From Erysipelotrichaceae bacterium (lineage in GTDB: Bacteria; Bacillota_I; Bacilli_A; Erysipelotrichales; Erysipelotrichaceae), in NCBI GenBank assembly GCA_017550145.1, contig JAFZQG010000023.1, positions 1 through 64,000 on the forward strand: a stretch of DNA of 64,000 nt, read 5' to 3'. Under the pieces are notes generated by a model. The model saw only the letters and a program-made list of their open reading frames with translations. It was not told the DNA's origin and did not search any database. Made by a program: the position numbers and the translations under genes. The stretch's first letter is position 1. The number at the start of each line of letters is the position of its first letter. This document shows, in pieces, positions 10,469 to 19,832 of this stretch.

Positions 10469-12898
10469 TTACATAATAATCTGTACGTCAACTTCCTTCT
10501 TCTTGCTGGAAGGGATAACACCGAGCTTGGTTTCCTTACCATCAACCAGGATTTTTCTGACGCCTTTCTGTTTCTTGTTAGGGTTTGAAACAGTTATATG
10601 GTACATCGTACCTCTGAAGCGTCTGTTGACTTTGTATTCCCTGACATTCGATGGGATACAAGGATCGATCCTTAAGCCGTCATAGTCAGGCTGAATACCT
10701 AAGATACCCTGAGTGAGAACCGTGAAGGTCCAGGCTGCCGTACCGGTCAGCCATGAGTTCTTGCCTTCACCGAAGGTCGGAGCATCTTTACCCGCAACCA
10801 TCTGACAGTAGGCATATGGTTCGGTACGATGGATCTCGGAAATGTCCTCTAAGAATGTAGGACAGGTCTTCTTGTACAGTGCGAAGGCTCTGTTGCCATG
10901 GCCCATGATCGTTTCCGCAAAGATTACCCATGGGTTATTGTGACAGAAGATTCCGGCATTCTCTTTGTATCCAGGAGGATAGGAAGAGATTTCACCGAGA
11001 TTCAGTCTGTAGGTCGTATAGGCAGGATTGAGAATAACGATACCGTATTTGGTTTCCAGTCTCTTTTTGACGGAATCAAGAGCTTTCTGAGCTTCGCCTG
11101 ATTCAACACCGATACCGGCCATGACACACATACCCTGCGGTTCGATGTAGATCTGGCCTTCATCATTAACCTTAGAACCGACTTTCTTGCCGAAAGCATC
11201 ATAGGCTCTTAAGAACCATTCGCCATCCCAGCCGTCTTTTAAGACTGCCTTTTCCATGTCGGCTACTGCTTTTTCAGCATCAGCCGCTTCATCATCTTTA
11301 CCTAAGTGTTTCAGGATATTCGCATAAGCCTTGCCGTATTTCACAAACATACCGGCGATGAAAACTGATTCTGCAACCGGTCCTTCACTCGGTCCGGTGA
11401 TCTGGAAAGATTCACCCGGATGCTCAGAGAAGCAGTTGAGGTTGAGACAGTCATTCCAGTCGGCACGGCCGATGAGCGGCAGTGAGTGTGGACCCAAGTT
11501 ATTTAAGGTATAGTTGAAGCTTCTTCTGAGATGTTCTAATAATGTATCGGCATCATCAGGATTATTGTCGAAGTCAACTTTTACTTTGAGGATATTCCAG
11601 TCACCGGTTTCTCTGATGTACGCATCGGTGCAGGCAATCAGCCATAACGGGTCATCATTGAAGCCGCCGCCGATATCGGAATTGCCTTTCTTGGTCAAAG
11701 GCTGATACTGGTGGTAGGCACCGCCGTCTTTCTTCTGGGTAGCTGCGATATCCAGGATTCTCTGTCTGGCTCTTTCCGGAATCATATGAACGAATCCCAA
11801 GAGGTCCTGACATGAATCTCTGAAGCCCATGCCTCTGCCGATTCCTGATTCATAGTAGGAAGCAGATCTCGACATATTGAAGGTAACCATACACTGGTAA
11901 GCATTCCAGATGTTGACCATACGGTTGACCTTGTCATTTTCGGTCTTTACTTCAAAGCCGGATAAGAGTTCATTCCAGAAACTGTTGAGTGTCCTTAGAC
12001 CTTCATCGAACTTCTTGTTGGTGTTGTATTTGTTTATCAGAGCCTTAGCCGGTTCTTTATTGATAACTGAAGGTTTAACGAATTTCTGTTTAACAGGTAC
12101 TTCCACATAGGCCAGGCCGAAGATCACATCGTAATCCTTGCCGGCTTCCAGTTCCAGATGGATGTGGTGGGCACCGACCGGCTGCCAGCCGTGTGCGATC
12201 GTGTTGGAACATTTTCCGTTAACGACAGCATCAGGGGAAGCAGGGGAACCATAGACGCCCATAAACTTGTCTCTAGAGGTGTCAAATGAAGAAATTTTTT
12301 TGTTGGCAAAGAATACTGCGTAATGGTTCCTTCTTTCCCTGTATTCTGTTTTGTGATATATTGCCGAACCGACTACTTCGACTTCACCGGTTGAGTAATT
12401 ACGCTGGAAGTTTGTTGTATCATCCTGAGCGTCCCAGAGACAGAATTCTACGAAGGAGAACAGATCAAGATCTCTTTTCTTCGTGTCATTATTCTTGACA
12501 GTAACTCTCATTAAGAGAATATTGTCATTTTTCGGAACGAACAGTTCCTGTCTGACTTCGATTTTGTTTTTGGTACCGGTAATGGTTGAGTAACCAAGAC
12601 CGTGACGGCACTCGTACTTATCGAGTTTGGTTCTGGTAGGCTGCCAGCCAGGGTTCCAGATAGTTTTATTGTCCTTAATATAGATATGGAAGCCATCCTG
12701 ATCCAGAGGCAGATTGTTGTATCTGTATCTGGTGATTCTTCTGAGCTTGGCATCTTTATAGAATGCATAACCACCGGCTGTGTTGGAAAGAAGAGTGAAG
12801 AACTCATCTGAGCCTAAATAATTGATCCAAGGTAGCGGTGTTTCGTAATTTGTGATTACATATTCGCGGTTCTGATCATCGAAATAGCCATATTTCAT
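10469..12898 (-). CDS. Cellobiose phosphorylase (GH94)
   Basis: An 809-residue protein matching the roughly 811-residue clostridial cellobiose phosphorylases. It cleaves cellobiose with phosphate to glucose 1-phosphate and glucose in the cytoplasm, which saves ATP compared with hydrolysis. Family landmarks are the N-terminal [33 protein letters not shown], the [12 protein letters not shown] segment, [25 protein letters not shown] and the catalytic DWNDCLNL (general acid Asp near residue 482). GGAGG lies upstream of the ATG. It is the first gene of the minus-strand transcript, facing the sugar importer, and its promoter overlaps a LacI-type operator. Confidence 0.95.
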   Translation of the reverse strand: MKYGYFDDQNREYVITNYETPLPWINYLGSDEFFTLLSNTAGGYAFYKDAKLRRITRYRYNNLPLDQDGFHIYIKDNKTIWNPGWQPTRTKLDKYECRHGLGYSTITGTKNKIEVRQELFVPKNDNILLMRVTVKNNDTKKRDLDLFSFVEFCLWDAQDDTTNFQRNYSTGEVEVVGSAIYHKTEYRERRNHYAVFFANKKISSFDTSRDKFMGVYGSPASPDAVVNGKCSNTIAHGWQPVGAHHIHLELEAGKDYDVIFGLAYVEVPVKQKFVKPSVINKEPAKALINKYNTNKKFDEGLRTLNSFWNELLSGFEVKTENDKVNRMVNIWNAYQCMVTFNMSRSASYYESGIGRGMGFRDSCQDLLGFVHMIPERARQRILDIAATQKKDGGAYHQYQPLTKKGNSDIGGGFNDDPLWLIACTDAYIRETGDWNILKVKVDFDNNPDDADTLLEHLRRSFNYTLNNLGPHSLPLIGRADWNDCLNLNCFSEHPGESFQITGPSEGPVAESVFIAGMFVKYGKAYANILKHLGKDDEAADAEKAVADMEKAVLKDGWDGEWFLRAYDAFGKKVGSKVNDEGQIYIEPQGMCVMAGIGVESGEAQKALDSVKKRLETKYGIVILNPAYTTYRLNLGEISSYPPGYKENAGIFCHNNPWVIFAETIMGHGNRAFALYKKTCPTFLEDISEIHRTEPYAYCQMVAGKDAPTFGEGKNSWLTGTAAWTFTVLTQGILGIQPDYDGLRIDPCIPSNVREYKVNRRFRGTMYHITVSNPNKKQKGVRKILVDGKETKLGVIPSSKKKEVDVQIIM

Positions 12899-12926
12899 AT
12901 ATATTTATCCTCCATAATATAAGAAA

Positions 12927-12940
12927 CTTAAACGATTAAG
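12927..12940. promoter_or_regulatory. LacI-type operator at the cellobiose phosphorylase promoter
   Basis: CTTAAACGATTAAG is an inverted repeat around a central CG (12 of 14 positions symmetric). It begins four bases downstream of the TATACT -10 of the minus-strand promoter and so covers the start point. It shares CGTTTAAGT (minus strand) with the element at 13054-13062. The LacI-family protein encoded at 18.8 kb is the likely ligand. Confidence 0.6.
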
Positions 12941-12943
12941 TTA

Positions 12944-12972
12944 AGTATAACGATAAAAATGCAAGAAAACAA
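12944..12972 (-). promoter_or_regulatory. Promoter of cellobiose phosphorylase operon
   Basis: On the minus strand a -35 TTGTTT (12972-12967) and a -10 TATACT (12949-12944) are separated by 17 bases. The leader before the ATG at 12898 is about 38 bases and holds GGAGG. Confidence 0.65.
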
Positions 12973-12989
12973 GCCTAAAAATAAGAATT

Positions 12990-13004
12990 TGGAAACGTTT
13001 GCAA
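12990..13004. promoter_or_regulatory. CcpA-binding cre site
   Basis: Read on the minus strand TTGCAAACGTTTCCA matches the cre consensus WTGNAANCGNWNNCW at every defined position. It lies between the divergent promoters, just upstream of the importer -35, so catabolite control of the cello-oligosaccharide locus is likely. Confidence 0.75.
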
Positions 13005-13012
13005 AAAAGTTG

Positions 13013-13039
13013 TTGACTTTTAAAAAAATGTGATATACT
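13013..13039 (+). promoter_or_regulatory. Promoter of the sugar importer operon
   Basis: TTGACT (13013-13018) and TATACT (13034-13039) are separated by 15 bases; an alternative -35 TTGTTG at 13010-13015 gives 18. The -10 is identical to that of the divergent promoter. The leader to the ATG at 13185 is long (about 140 bases). Confidence 0.6.
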
Positions 13040-13048
13040 TAAGACAAC

Positions 13049-13075
13049 GAAAACGTTTAAGTAATGTTTAAGTAA
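13049..13075 (+). promoter_or_regulatory. LacI-type operator with tandem GTTTAAGTAA repeats
   Basis: The element contains the palindrome AAACGTTT (13051-13058), and GTTTAAGTAA occurs twice, at 13055 and 13066, exactly 11 bases (one helical turn) apart. It lies at and just after the importer start point, the mirror position of the operator at 12927-12940. Confidence 0.55.
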
Positions 13076-13076
13076 A

Positions 13077-13091
13077 ATGCAAACGATTACA
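13077..13091 (+). promoter_or_regulatory. Second CcpA-binding cre site, downstream of the promoter
   Basis: ATGCAAACGATTACA matches WTGNAANCGNWNNCW at every defined position. Its place about 40 bases after the -10 fits a roadblock type of catabolite repression of the importer genes. Confidence 0.7.
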
Positions 13092-13137
13092 AGAACGGAA
13101 TCGAATACAGAATTGCAAGTATCTCTCTGATAAATTC

Positions 13138-13146
13138 GGGGGGGGG
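13138..13146 (+). other. Run of nine G residues in the importer leader
   Basis: An uninterrupted G9 tract lies in the untranslated leader, about 40 bases before the start codon of the binding protein. Such a run is out of keeping with the surrounding A+T-rich DNA. It could vary in length by slippage, or the count could be a sequencing artefact. Confidence 0.85.
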
Positions 13147-13184
13147 TACTAGTAATCGACACTTAAAGGAAAGGGAGACAAACA

Positions 13185-14513
13185 ATGAAAAAACTTTTAA
13201 GTATCTTATTAGCTTTACTGATGATCTTCTCCTTAGTTGGCTGTTCAGGAAAAACAGAACCAGAGCCAACTGAAGAAGGCGAAGGCTCAGTACTGAATCT
13301 CTGGACTTGGAACGTTGAGTTCTGGGGCTTCTTAGAGAAGTACTATGCTGATGAAGTAATTGACGAGTACACACTGAAGAAGGGTGATGTCACAATCAAG
13401 CGTACAACTTATCCTTCTGACAACATGGCTTACCAGGATGCTCTGGATGCTGCATTACTGAATCAGGAATCTGCAGCTGCTGATGACAAGGTCGATATGT
13501 TCCTTGCTGAAGCAGACTACATCATTAAGTACACAAACTCTTCTGCTACAATGGATGTTTCCACAATCGGCGTAACAGATTTCTCTAACACTTACAAATA
13601 CACTGTTGAAGCTGCTTCTGATGCTAACGGTGTTGTAAAGGGTGTTTCATTCCAGTGCTGCCCAGCTGCATTGATCTACAGACGTTCAATCGCTAAGGAA
13701 GTATTAGGAACTGATGATCCAGCTGAAGTTCAGGCTGCATTAGATACTTGGGAGAAATTCGATGCTGTAGCTGCTACTGCTAAAGAAAAGGGCTACTACA
13801 TGGTTGCTACTCCGTTAGATACTTACCGTGTATTCTCTAACAACACAACTTCTGCATGGGTTGTTGATGGCAAGTTAAATATCGACCCGGCTATCCAGGA
13901 TTGGATGGATCAGGCTGAAAAATATATGGCTGAAGGTTATGCACCATTCGCTTCAGGTATCTGGGATGCTGAAAAGACTGACCAGATGTATGCTACTGGT
14001 ACTTCTATGTGCTTCTTCGGTCCTGCATGGTACTTCAACTTCTGCATGGGCAACGCACAGGATCCTGATAAGGGCTGCTACGGTGACTGGGCTATCTGCA
14101 AGGGTCCTCAGGCTCACTTCTGGGGCGGTACTTGGATGCTGGCTGCTACCGGCACTGACAACCCAACAATGGTTGCTGACATCATGAACACATTCATCAA
14201 TGATGAAGAAGTATGCTCTAAACTGGTTTCTGAGGAAGCTCAGTTCTCTAACAACCAGAAAGTCAACAACAAGTTCGCTGCTGATGCTTCTTACGGAAAT
14301 GACTTCTTAGGCGGTCAGAATGATACAGCTATCTTCGCTGAACTCGCTAAGGACATCAAGTTCCAGAACATCACTCCGTATGATCAGGGTTGCAACGAAG
14401 GCTTACAGCAGTACTTCCGTGAATTCTTGAACGGCACAGTTGATAAAGAAACTGCTATCAAGAACTTCAAGGATCATATGCATGAAGTATATCCAAGCAT
14501 TTCTGTAGACTAA
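13185..14513 (+). CDS. Sugar ABC transporter substrate-binding lipoprotein
   Basis: A 442-residue extracellular binding protein of the carbohydrate (family 1) type. The lipoprotein signal ends in LVGC with Cys20, followed by a Glu/Pro/Thr-rich linker. The body contains many aromatic residues, with Trp-rich parts such as LWTWNVEFWGF near the mature start, typical of oligosaccharide stacking. GGGAGA precedes the ATG. From the neighbours, beta-glucan oligosaccharides such as cellodextrins are the probable ligand. The gene is followed by a strong hairpin that should let the binding protein be made in excess over the permeases. Confidence 0.92.
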   Translation: MKKLLSILLALLMIFSLVGCSGKTEPEPTEEGEGSVLNLWTWNVEFWGFLEKYYADEVIDEYTLKKGDVTIKRTTYPSDNMAYQDALDAALLNQESAAADDKVDMFLAEADYIIKYTNSSATMDVSTIGVTDFSNTYKYTVEAASDANGVVKGVSFQCCPAALIYRRSIAKEVLGTDDPAEVQAALDTWEKFDAVAATAKEKGYYMVATPLDTYRVFSNNTTSAWVVDGKLNIDPAIQDWMDQAEKYMAEGYAPFASGIWDAEKTDQMYATGTSMCFFGPAWYFNFCMGNAQDPDKGCYGDWAICKGPQAHFWGGTWMLAATGTDNPTMVADIMNTFINDEEVCSKLVSEEAQFSNNQKVNNKFAADASYGNDFLGGQNDTAIFAELAKDIKFQNITPYDQGCNEGLQQYFREFLNGTVDKETAIKNFKDHMHEVYPSISVD

Positions 14514-14539
14514 TTCTTTACAAAAATGAATTATTAGAT

Positions 14540-14570
14540 CTGTGGCAGGCCTGGCCTGCCACAGTTTCTT
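14540..14570 (+). terminator. Strong terminator-like hairpin after the binding protein gene
   Basis: An 11-bp G+C-rich stem (14540-14550 with 14554-14564), 3-base loop, then TTTCTT. Partial termination or 3' protection here would raise binding-protein mRNA over permease mRNA, as is common in sugar ABC operons. Confidence 0.85.
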
Positions 14571-14583
14571 GAGGAATTAAGAT

Positions 14584-14650
14584 TCCTGATTTACACCAAA
14601 CGCATATAAATGGTAATAAGAAATTGTCACCAGGTTGGTGCAGATCAGGA
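14584..14650 (+). other. Second long hairpin between binding protein and permease
   Basis: TCCTGAT (14584-14590) pairs with ATCAGGA (14644-14650) and, inside it, CACCAA (14594-14599) pairs with TTGGTG (14635-14640), with a 3-base internal loop. The next bases are CTTTTAATT. This may be another read-through terminator, an RNase-resistant cap or a leader structure for the permease genes. Confidence 0.6.
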
Positions 14651-14733
14651 CTTTTAATTAATTGATACTTATTTATATATAAGATGATATTGATTATCAG
14701 CTCCGGAATAATAAAAGATGAAAGGTTATCAAT

Positions 14734-15672
14734 ATGGAGAAAAGTAAGAATCTGTCAAAAAAGAGATCCATATCCTATGCCAAATGGGGTTATATCTTCA
14801 TAATTCCGTTTTTCGTGGTTTATGTGATCTTTACTCTGTATCCTCAGCTTTTGACGATCTACAACAGTTTCTTCGAGTACTACCGTGACGGTCTGAACAT
14901 TATCGGTCCGAATTTCGTCGGTTTAAGAAACTACAAGAATCTGTTTACCGTCAACAATGCCGGATACATTCCGATGATCAGATATACGCTGAATACGGCT
15001 ATTCTGTGGGTCATTGGTGCTGTTCCGCAGTTTGTGGTTGCCATGCTGCTGGCGCTGTTCTTTACGAGCACAAGACTTAACATCAAAGGTCAGCAGTTTT
15101 TCAAGACAGTCATTTATATGCCTAACCTGATCATGGCTTCGGCATTCGCAATGCTGTTCTTCGCCCTGTTCTCACAGGTCGGTCCGATCAACCAGATGCT
15201 GATCGCGATGGGAGCTATCGATAAGGCTATCAACTTCCTTGGCCTTAAGCTCACCGTCAGAAGTCTGATCGGTTTAATGAACTTCTTAATGTGGTTCGGT
15301 AATACAACCATCTTGCTGATGGCCGGTATTCAGGGCATTGATGAAGCACTGTTTGAATCAGCCAGACTTGACGGTTCATCTTCAACACAGGTCTTTTTCA
15401 ATATCACGATGCCGTTGCTGATGCCGATCTTCATCTACGTCTTTATTACTTCCATGATCGGTGGTATCCAGATGTTTGATGTTCCGCAGGTCTTGACCAA
15501 CGGTAAAGGCACACCTGACAACAGTTCAACGACACTGATCATGTATCTGAACAACTTCTTAGGTGTTTCCAAGAACTACGGTATGGCCGGTGCTGTATCC
15601 GTACTCTTATTCATCATAACCGCCATCCTGTCTTCGATCGTCTTCAAGTCGATCAATTCAGGTGACAGGTAG
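14734..15672 (+). CDS. Sugar ABC transporter permease (MalF/UgpA type)
   Basis: A 312-residue membrane protein with six predicted helices, first at about residues 17-40. The conserved EAA loop is present as EALFESARLDGSSSTQVFFNITMPLLMP (split here: EALFESARLDG near residue 210, then the proline-rich end), which docks on the ATPase. AAAGG precedes the ATG. It pairs with the next gene to form the heterodimeric channel of the cello-oligosaccharide importer. Confidence 0.93.
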   Translation: MEKSKNLSKKRSISYAKWGYIFIIPFFVVYVIFTLYPQLLTIYNSFFEYYRDGLNIIGPNFVGLRNYKNLFTVNNAGYIPMIRYTLNTAILWVIGAVPQFVVAMLLALFFTSTRLNIKGQQFFKTVIYMPNLIMASAFAMLFFALFSQVGPINQMLIAMGAIDKAINFLGLKLTVRSLIGLMNFLMWFGNTTILLMAGIQGIDEALFESARLDGSSSTQVFFNITMPLLMPIFIYVFITSMIGGIQMFDVPQVLTNGKGTPDNSSTTLIMYLNNFLGVSKNYGMAGAVSVLLFIITAILSSIVFKSINSGDR

Positions 15673-15680
15673 AAAGGGGA

Positions 15681-16550
15681 ATGGACATGAAGAAAGATAT
15701 CAATAAAAGTGCAGAAATAAAACTGCTCATCTCCAGAATCGTCGTCTATGCCATTCTGATTTTCCTTTCCTTCCTGTGCTTATTCTTCTTCTATCTGATG
15801 TTTGTCAACTCGACAAGATCAAATGCACAGCTGCAGGGCGGTTTCACCCTTATTCCGCGTGAGAACTTCTTCAAGAACTTCTACAACGCATGGCATGACG
15901 GTGATATCAATATCCCGGTCGGCATGAAGAACAGTTTCCTGGTTGCGATCTTATCCGCGATCCTGACAACTTACTTCTCAGCTCTGACCGCTTATGGTAC
16001 TTACGTATATAACTTCAAACTCAAGAAAATCGTTCATCTGTTTATTCTGGCTATCATGATGATTCCGTCACAGGTTTCGGCCGTCGGTTTCATCCAGCTG
16101 GCTTTCAAATATCATCTGACCAATAAATTATGGCTACTGGTCGTTCCGAGTATTGCTGCTCCGGCTGTTTACTTCTACATGAGACAGTACCTGGAAGCAA
16201 CATTACCTCTGGAAATGGTCGAGGCTGCAAGAATTGATGGCTCTAACGAATTCAGAATCTTCAATGAGATCGTCTTACCGATCATGAAACCGGCAATTGC
16301 CGTGCAGATGATCTTCTCGTTTGTCGGTTCCTGGAACAACTATTTCATGCCTTCACTGCTGTTGAACAAACCGGAGGTCAAGACCGTTCCGGTTATGATC
16401 GCAACATTAAGAAGTGCGGACTATTCCAAGTTTGATATGGGTAAGGTTTACATGCTGATGCTGATGGCGATCTTACCGGTAATGATTATCTATATCATCC
16501 TTTCTAAGTCGATTATTAAGGGTGTTACATCAGGTTCTGTTAAAGGATAA
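15681..16550 (+). CDS. Sugar ABC transporter permease (MalG/UgpE type)
   Basis: A 289-residue six-helix permease. The EAA motif is visible as [17 protein letters not shown] near residue 173. The gene starts 8 bases after the first permease with AAAGGGG upstream, so the two are co-translated. Together with the binding protein and the ATPase it forms a complete CUT1-type importer. Confidence 0.93.
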   Translation: MDMKKDINKSAEIKLLISRIVVYAILIFLSFLCLFFFYLMFVNSTRSNAQLQGGFTLIPRENFFKNFYNAWHDGDINIPVGMKNSFLVAILSAILTTYFSALTAYGTYVYNFKLKKIVHLFILAIMMIPSQVSAVGFIQLAFKYHLTNKLWLLVVPSIAAPAVYFYMRQYLEATLPLEMVEAARIDGSNEFRIFNEIVLPIMKPAIAVQMIFSFVGSWNNYFMPSLLLNKPEVKTVPVMIATLRSADYSKFDMGKVYMLMLMAILPVMIIYIILSKSIIKGVTSGSVKG

Positions 16551-16561
16551 GGAGAAATATA

Positions 16562-17749
16562 ATGGCTGAAGTAATTCTTAAAAATATCAAAAAGGTTTAC
16601 CCGATGGGTGATACCGAAAAGAAACAGAGAAAACTTTTAAAGAAAGCAAAGGAAGAAAATCCTGAGACCAATAAGGTCAATCTGCAGATCACCGATGAAG
16701 GTGTTGTAGCCGTACAGGAATTCAACCTTGATATCAAAGACAAGGAATTCATCGTCTTAGTCGGTCCGTCAGGCTGTGGTAAGTCCACAACCTTAAGAAT
16801 GGTTGCCGGTCTGGAAGAGATTTCCAGCGGCGAACTCTATATCGACGGTGTTCTGATGAACTCTGTTGAACCGAAAGACAGAGATATCGCCATGGTCTTC
16901 CAGTCCTACGCTCTTTATCCGCATATGACCGTCAGAGATAATATGGGTTATTCTCTGAAGATCAAGAAGACTCCGAAAGACGAAATTGCCAGAAAGGTCA
17001 ATGAAGCAGCCGAGATCCTGGATATCACTCAGTATCTTGACCGTAAACCTAAGGCTCTTTCCGGCGGTCAGAGACAGCGTGTGGCGATCGGCCGTGCCAT
17101 CGTCCGTGATCCTAAAGTCTTACTGATGGATGAGCCTCTGTCCAACCTGGATGCCAAACTGCGTAACCAGATGAGAGCTGAGCTGATCAAGTTAAGAAAG
17201 AGAATCAACACGACATTCATTTATGTCACTCATGACCAGACCGAAGCTATGACTTTAGGTGACAGAATCGTTGTCATGAAAGACGGCTTTATCCAGCAGA
17301 TCGGTACACCGCAGGAAGTATATGATCATCCGCGTAACATCTTTGTTTCTGGATTCATCGGAACTCCGCAGATGAACTACTTCGATGCGAAACTGGAAAT
17401 CGAAAACGGCAAGTATGTCGTTGATGTTGACGGATACAAGGTAGTCTTAGCTGAAGAAAAACAGGAAAGACTCAAAGCCAAGAATGTTGAAGCTCAGGAT
17501 ATCACTTTGGGTGTCAGACCTGATCATATCCAGCTTTCAGACAAGGGTATCAAGGGTATCGTCGATGTATCCGAACTGATGGGTTCATCATGCCACTTAC
17601 ACATGACTGTCAATGGCAAGGATGTCATCGCGATCGTCCCGACCGAAGGCAAAGCAGTTGAATATATGGGCAAGGAAGTAGACATCGAATTCAACGGAAA
17701 CGTATGTCATGTCTTCTCCAAAAAAGACCAGACTAATCTGGAATATTAG
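16562..17749 (+). CDS. Sugar importer ATPase (UgpC/MsmX type)
   Basis: A 395-residue protein. Walker [10 protein letters not shown] is near residue 74, signature LSGGQRQR near 171, Walker B VLLMDEP near 189 and the switch His in [10 protein letters not shown] near 224; a C-terminal OB-type regulatory domain (about 280-395) follows. An insertion of about 35 Lys/Glu-rich residues between KVYPMGD and the GVVAVQEF segment separates the first strands; similar insertions occur in gut Firmicutes MsmX proteins. AAGGAG precedes the ATG. It powers the importer of this locus and may serve other CUT1 systems, as MsmX does in Bacillus. Confidence 0.93.
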   Translation: MAEVILKNIKKVYPMGDTEKKQRKLLKKAKEENPETNKVNLQITDEGVVAVQEFNLDIKDKEFIVLVGPSGCGKSTTLRMVAGLEEISSGELYIDGVLMNSVEPKDRDIAMVFQSYALYPHMTVRDNMGYSLKIKKTPKDEIARKVNEAAEILDITQYLDRKPKALSGGQRQRVAIGRAIVRDPKVLLMDEPLSNLDAKLRNQMRAELIKLRKRINTTFIYVTHDQTEAMTLGDRIVVMKDGFIQQIGTPQEVYDHPRNIFVSGFIGTPQMNYFDAKLEIENGKYVVDVDGYKVVLAEEKQERLKAKNVEAQDITLGVRPDHIQLSDKGIKGIVDVSELMGSSCHLHMTVNGKDVIAIVPTEGKAVEYMGKEVDIEFNGNVCHVFSKKDQTNLEY

Positions 17750-17756
17750 AAGATCT

Positions 17757-17778
17757 AGCCTTGGAGGAATCCAAGGCT
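17757..17778 (+). other. Perfect hairpin between importer ATPase and intracellular GH5 gene
   Basis: AGCCTTGGA and TCCAAGGCT form a 9-bp stem closed by a GGAA tetraloop (GNRA type), followed by TTCTAT. The T tract is poor, so an mRNA-stabilising or processing role is as likely as termination. A TTG inside the stem is not a start codon. Confidence 0.65.
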
Positions 17779-17793
17779 TTCTATAGGAACACT

Positions 17794-18816
17794 ATGCGTA
17801 AATTTACAGGTTTTGAAAAAGGTATTAACTTCGGGGGCTGGTTCTCTCAATGCGACAATACCGAGAAAACTTATGATACTTTCATCACCGATGAAGATTT
17901 TGTGAAAGTCAGAGACTGGGGTCTTGATCATGTGAGAATCCCGGTAGACTACAACCTTGTGCAGAATCTCGACGGATCTTTCAAGGAAGAAGGATTCGCC
18001 AGGCTGGGGAGATGTATCGATATGTGTGAGAAACTGGGACTCAATATGGTCCTGGATCTGCACAAAGCGATCGGTTACAGCTTTGATGCCGGAGAAAACG
18101 AAGACGGTTTCTTTGAGGACGAAAAGTATCAGGAGTATTTCTATTCATTATGGGATGAATTTGCCAAGCGTTTCGGAAACAGAAAGAATCTGGCTTTCGA
18201 ACTGCTTAACGAAGTAACCAAATATGAATACAAAGATATCTGGAACAGTATTGCATTAAAAGCGATAGAAAGAATCAGAAAGTATGCACCGGAAATCAAG
18301 ATTCTGGTCGGTGGCTACTACAACAATTCCGTTACAGCCGTTAAGGATCTGATCATGCCGGTAGATGAGAATATCGTCTATAACTTCCACTGCTATAATC
18401 CGCTGATCTTCACTCATCAGGGAGCGTACTGGATTCCTTCGATGGATACGAATTTCAGGATGAAGTTTACTTCGACAAACAGAGAATATCAGAAAAATAC
18501 CGCTGAGCAGATCAAGGGTTATATGTATGAACAGTTTCCTGATAACGATGAAGTTATCGATGTGACTTATTTTGAAAAACTGTTCGCAGAAGCGATCAGA
18601 GTCTGTGAAGAAAGAGATGTTGCATTATATTGCGGTGAGTATGGTGTAATCGAACTGGCCAATACTGAAGATGTATTAGACTGGTACAGATGTATTCACA
18701 GTGTATTTGAAAAACATGGTATCTCCAGAGCTGCCTGGTCATACCGCAAGATGGATTTTGATCTGGAAGGATCAAAATACGATGAAGTAAGAGAAGAGTT
18801 TATAAGTCTTCTATAG
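17794..18816 (+). CDS. GH5 family beta-glucanase without signal peptide
   Basis: About 340 residues from the ATG at 17794, which has AGGA six bases upstream. There is no signal peptide, so the enzyme is cytoplasmic. It opens with GINFGGW as in Clostridium thermocellum CelC. The acid/base Glu is in LLNEVTK (about residue 140) and the nucleophile in CGEYGV (about 280). It probably trims imported beta-glucan oligosaccharides before phosphorolysis. The LacI gene follows 12 bases later; in C. thermocellum celC is likewise next to a LacI-type gene, glyR3 (established knowledge). Exact linkage preference (beta-1,3 or beta-1,4) is not visible. Confidence 0.87.
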   Translation: MRKFTGFEKGINFGGWFSQCDNTEKTYDTFITDEDFVKVRDWGLDHVRIPVDYNLVQNLDGSFKEEGFARLGRCIDMCEKLGLNMVLDLHKAIGYSFDAGENEDGFFEDEKYQEYFYSLWDEFAKRFGNRKNLAFELLNEVTKYEYKDIWNSIALKAIERIRKYAPEIKILVGGYYNNSVTAVKDLIMPVDENIVYNFHCYNPLIFTHQGAYWIPSMDTNFRMKFTSTNREYQKNTAEQIKGYMYEQFPDNDEVIDVTYFEKLFAEAIRVCEERDVALYCGEYGVIELANTEDVLDWYRCIHSVFEKHGISRAAWSYRKMDFDLEGSKYDEVREEFISLL

Positions 18817-18828
18817 GAAAATGAAAAA

Positions 18829-19827
18829 ATGATTTCGATAAAGGATATTGCCAAAGAATGTAAAGTATCGGTTGCGACCGTCTCCAAGGCTCTGAATGAT
18901 CAGAGCGATATTTCCGAATCAACCAAGGAAAAGGTGAGAAGAGTCGCCAAGAAGCTGGGATATACGACCAATGTTGCCGCCAGAGCTTTAAAGACCAATC
19001 GTACCTACAATCTGGGTATCCTTTTTGCGGACGAAAGAGCCGGTCTTTCCCACGAATATTTCTCCATGATCCTGGAGAGTTTCCAGAGAGAAGCGGAAAA
19101 GAACGGTTATGATATTACTTTCATCAATCATTCGATTGCCGGTATCAAGACCACATATCTCAAACACGTCGAATACAGATCACTGGACGGACTGTGCATC
19201 ATGACTGCTGATTTCCATGATCCAGAGATCATTGAATTATGCCGATCAAAGTTCCCGGTTGTAACGATTGATTATGTATTTGATGACTGTGCCGCTGTTA
19301 TTTCCGACAACAGCCGCGGTATGGACGCCTTGGTCAGATATGCCTACAGTAAAGGTCATCGCAAGATCGCCTATATCTATGGAGATGAGACAGATGTTAC
19401 AAGCGACCGTTTAAGCAGTTTCGATAAGGCCTGCAGAGAACTGGGACTGGAAATACCGCCTGAATACAAGGTGAAAGGCAGTTTCCATGACATTAAGGAC
19501 TGTTCCGAGAAAACAAAACTATTGCTTGATCTTCCTGATCCTCCGACGCTGATCATCTTCCCGGATGACTATTCTTATATCGGAGGTCTCGAAGTAATAA
19601 ACAACAGAGGCTTAAGTATCCCTAATGATATTTCGGCCATCGGTTACGATGGAATCAATATGGCCAAGATCATGAATATTACGACCTATGAACAGAATAC
19701 CGAATCATTGGGGCAGACAGCTGCCCGTAAACTCTTACAGCTGATCAATCAGCCGGAACTTCCGCCTGAGCATGTTCTGATCAGTGGCAATATCATTACC
19801 GGCGCAACAGTAAAGGATATTAATTAA
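18829..19827 (+). CDS. LacI family transcriptional regulator
   Basis: A 332-residue protein with an N-terminal helix-turn-helix and hinge (IKDIAKECKVSVATVSKALN, then NVAARALKTNRT near residue 50-60) and a periplasmic-binding-protein-like ligand domain. It is the only regulator in the locus, and the divergent promoter region at 12.9-13.1 kb has inverted repeats of LacI type, so it very likely represses importer and phosphorylase genes. A beta-glucan disaccharide is a reasonable inducer. TAGGAAA lies upstream of the ATG. Confidence 0.93.
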   Translation: MISIKDIAKECKVSVATVSKALNDQSDISESTKEKVRRVAKKLGYTTNVAARALKTNRTYNLGILFADERAGLSHEYFSMILESFQREAEKNGYDITFINHSIAGIKTTYLKHVEYRSLDGLCIMTADFHDPEIIELCRSKFPVVTIDYVFDDCAAVISDNSRGMDALVRYAYSKGHRKIAYIYGDETDVTSDRLSSFDKACRELGLEIPPEYKVKGSFHDIKDCSEKTKLLLDLPDPPTLIIFPDDYSYIGGLEVINNRGLSIPNDISAIGYDGINMAKIMNITTYEQNTESLGQTAARKLLQLINQPELPPEHVLISGNIITGATVKDIN

Positions 19828-19832
19828 ACATT

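Noticed and set aside
17761..17793. TTG start giving the intracellular GH5 enzyme 11 extra residues
   Set aside because: The TTG is in the 5' arm of a perfect hairpin and the extra residues are not part of the GH5 fold; the ATG at 17794 has AGGA upstream.
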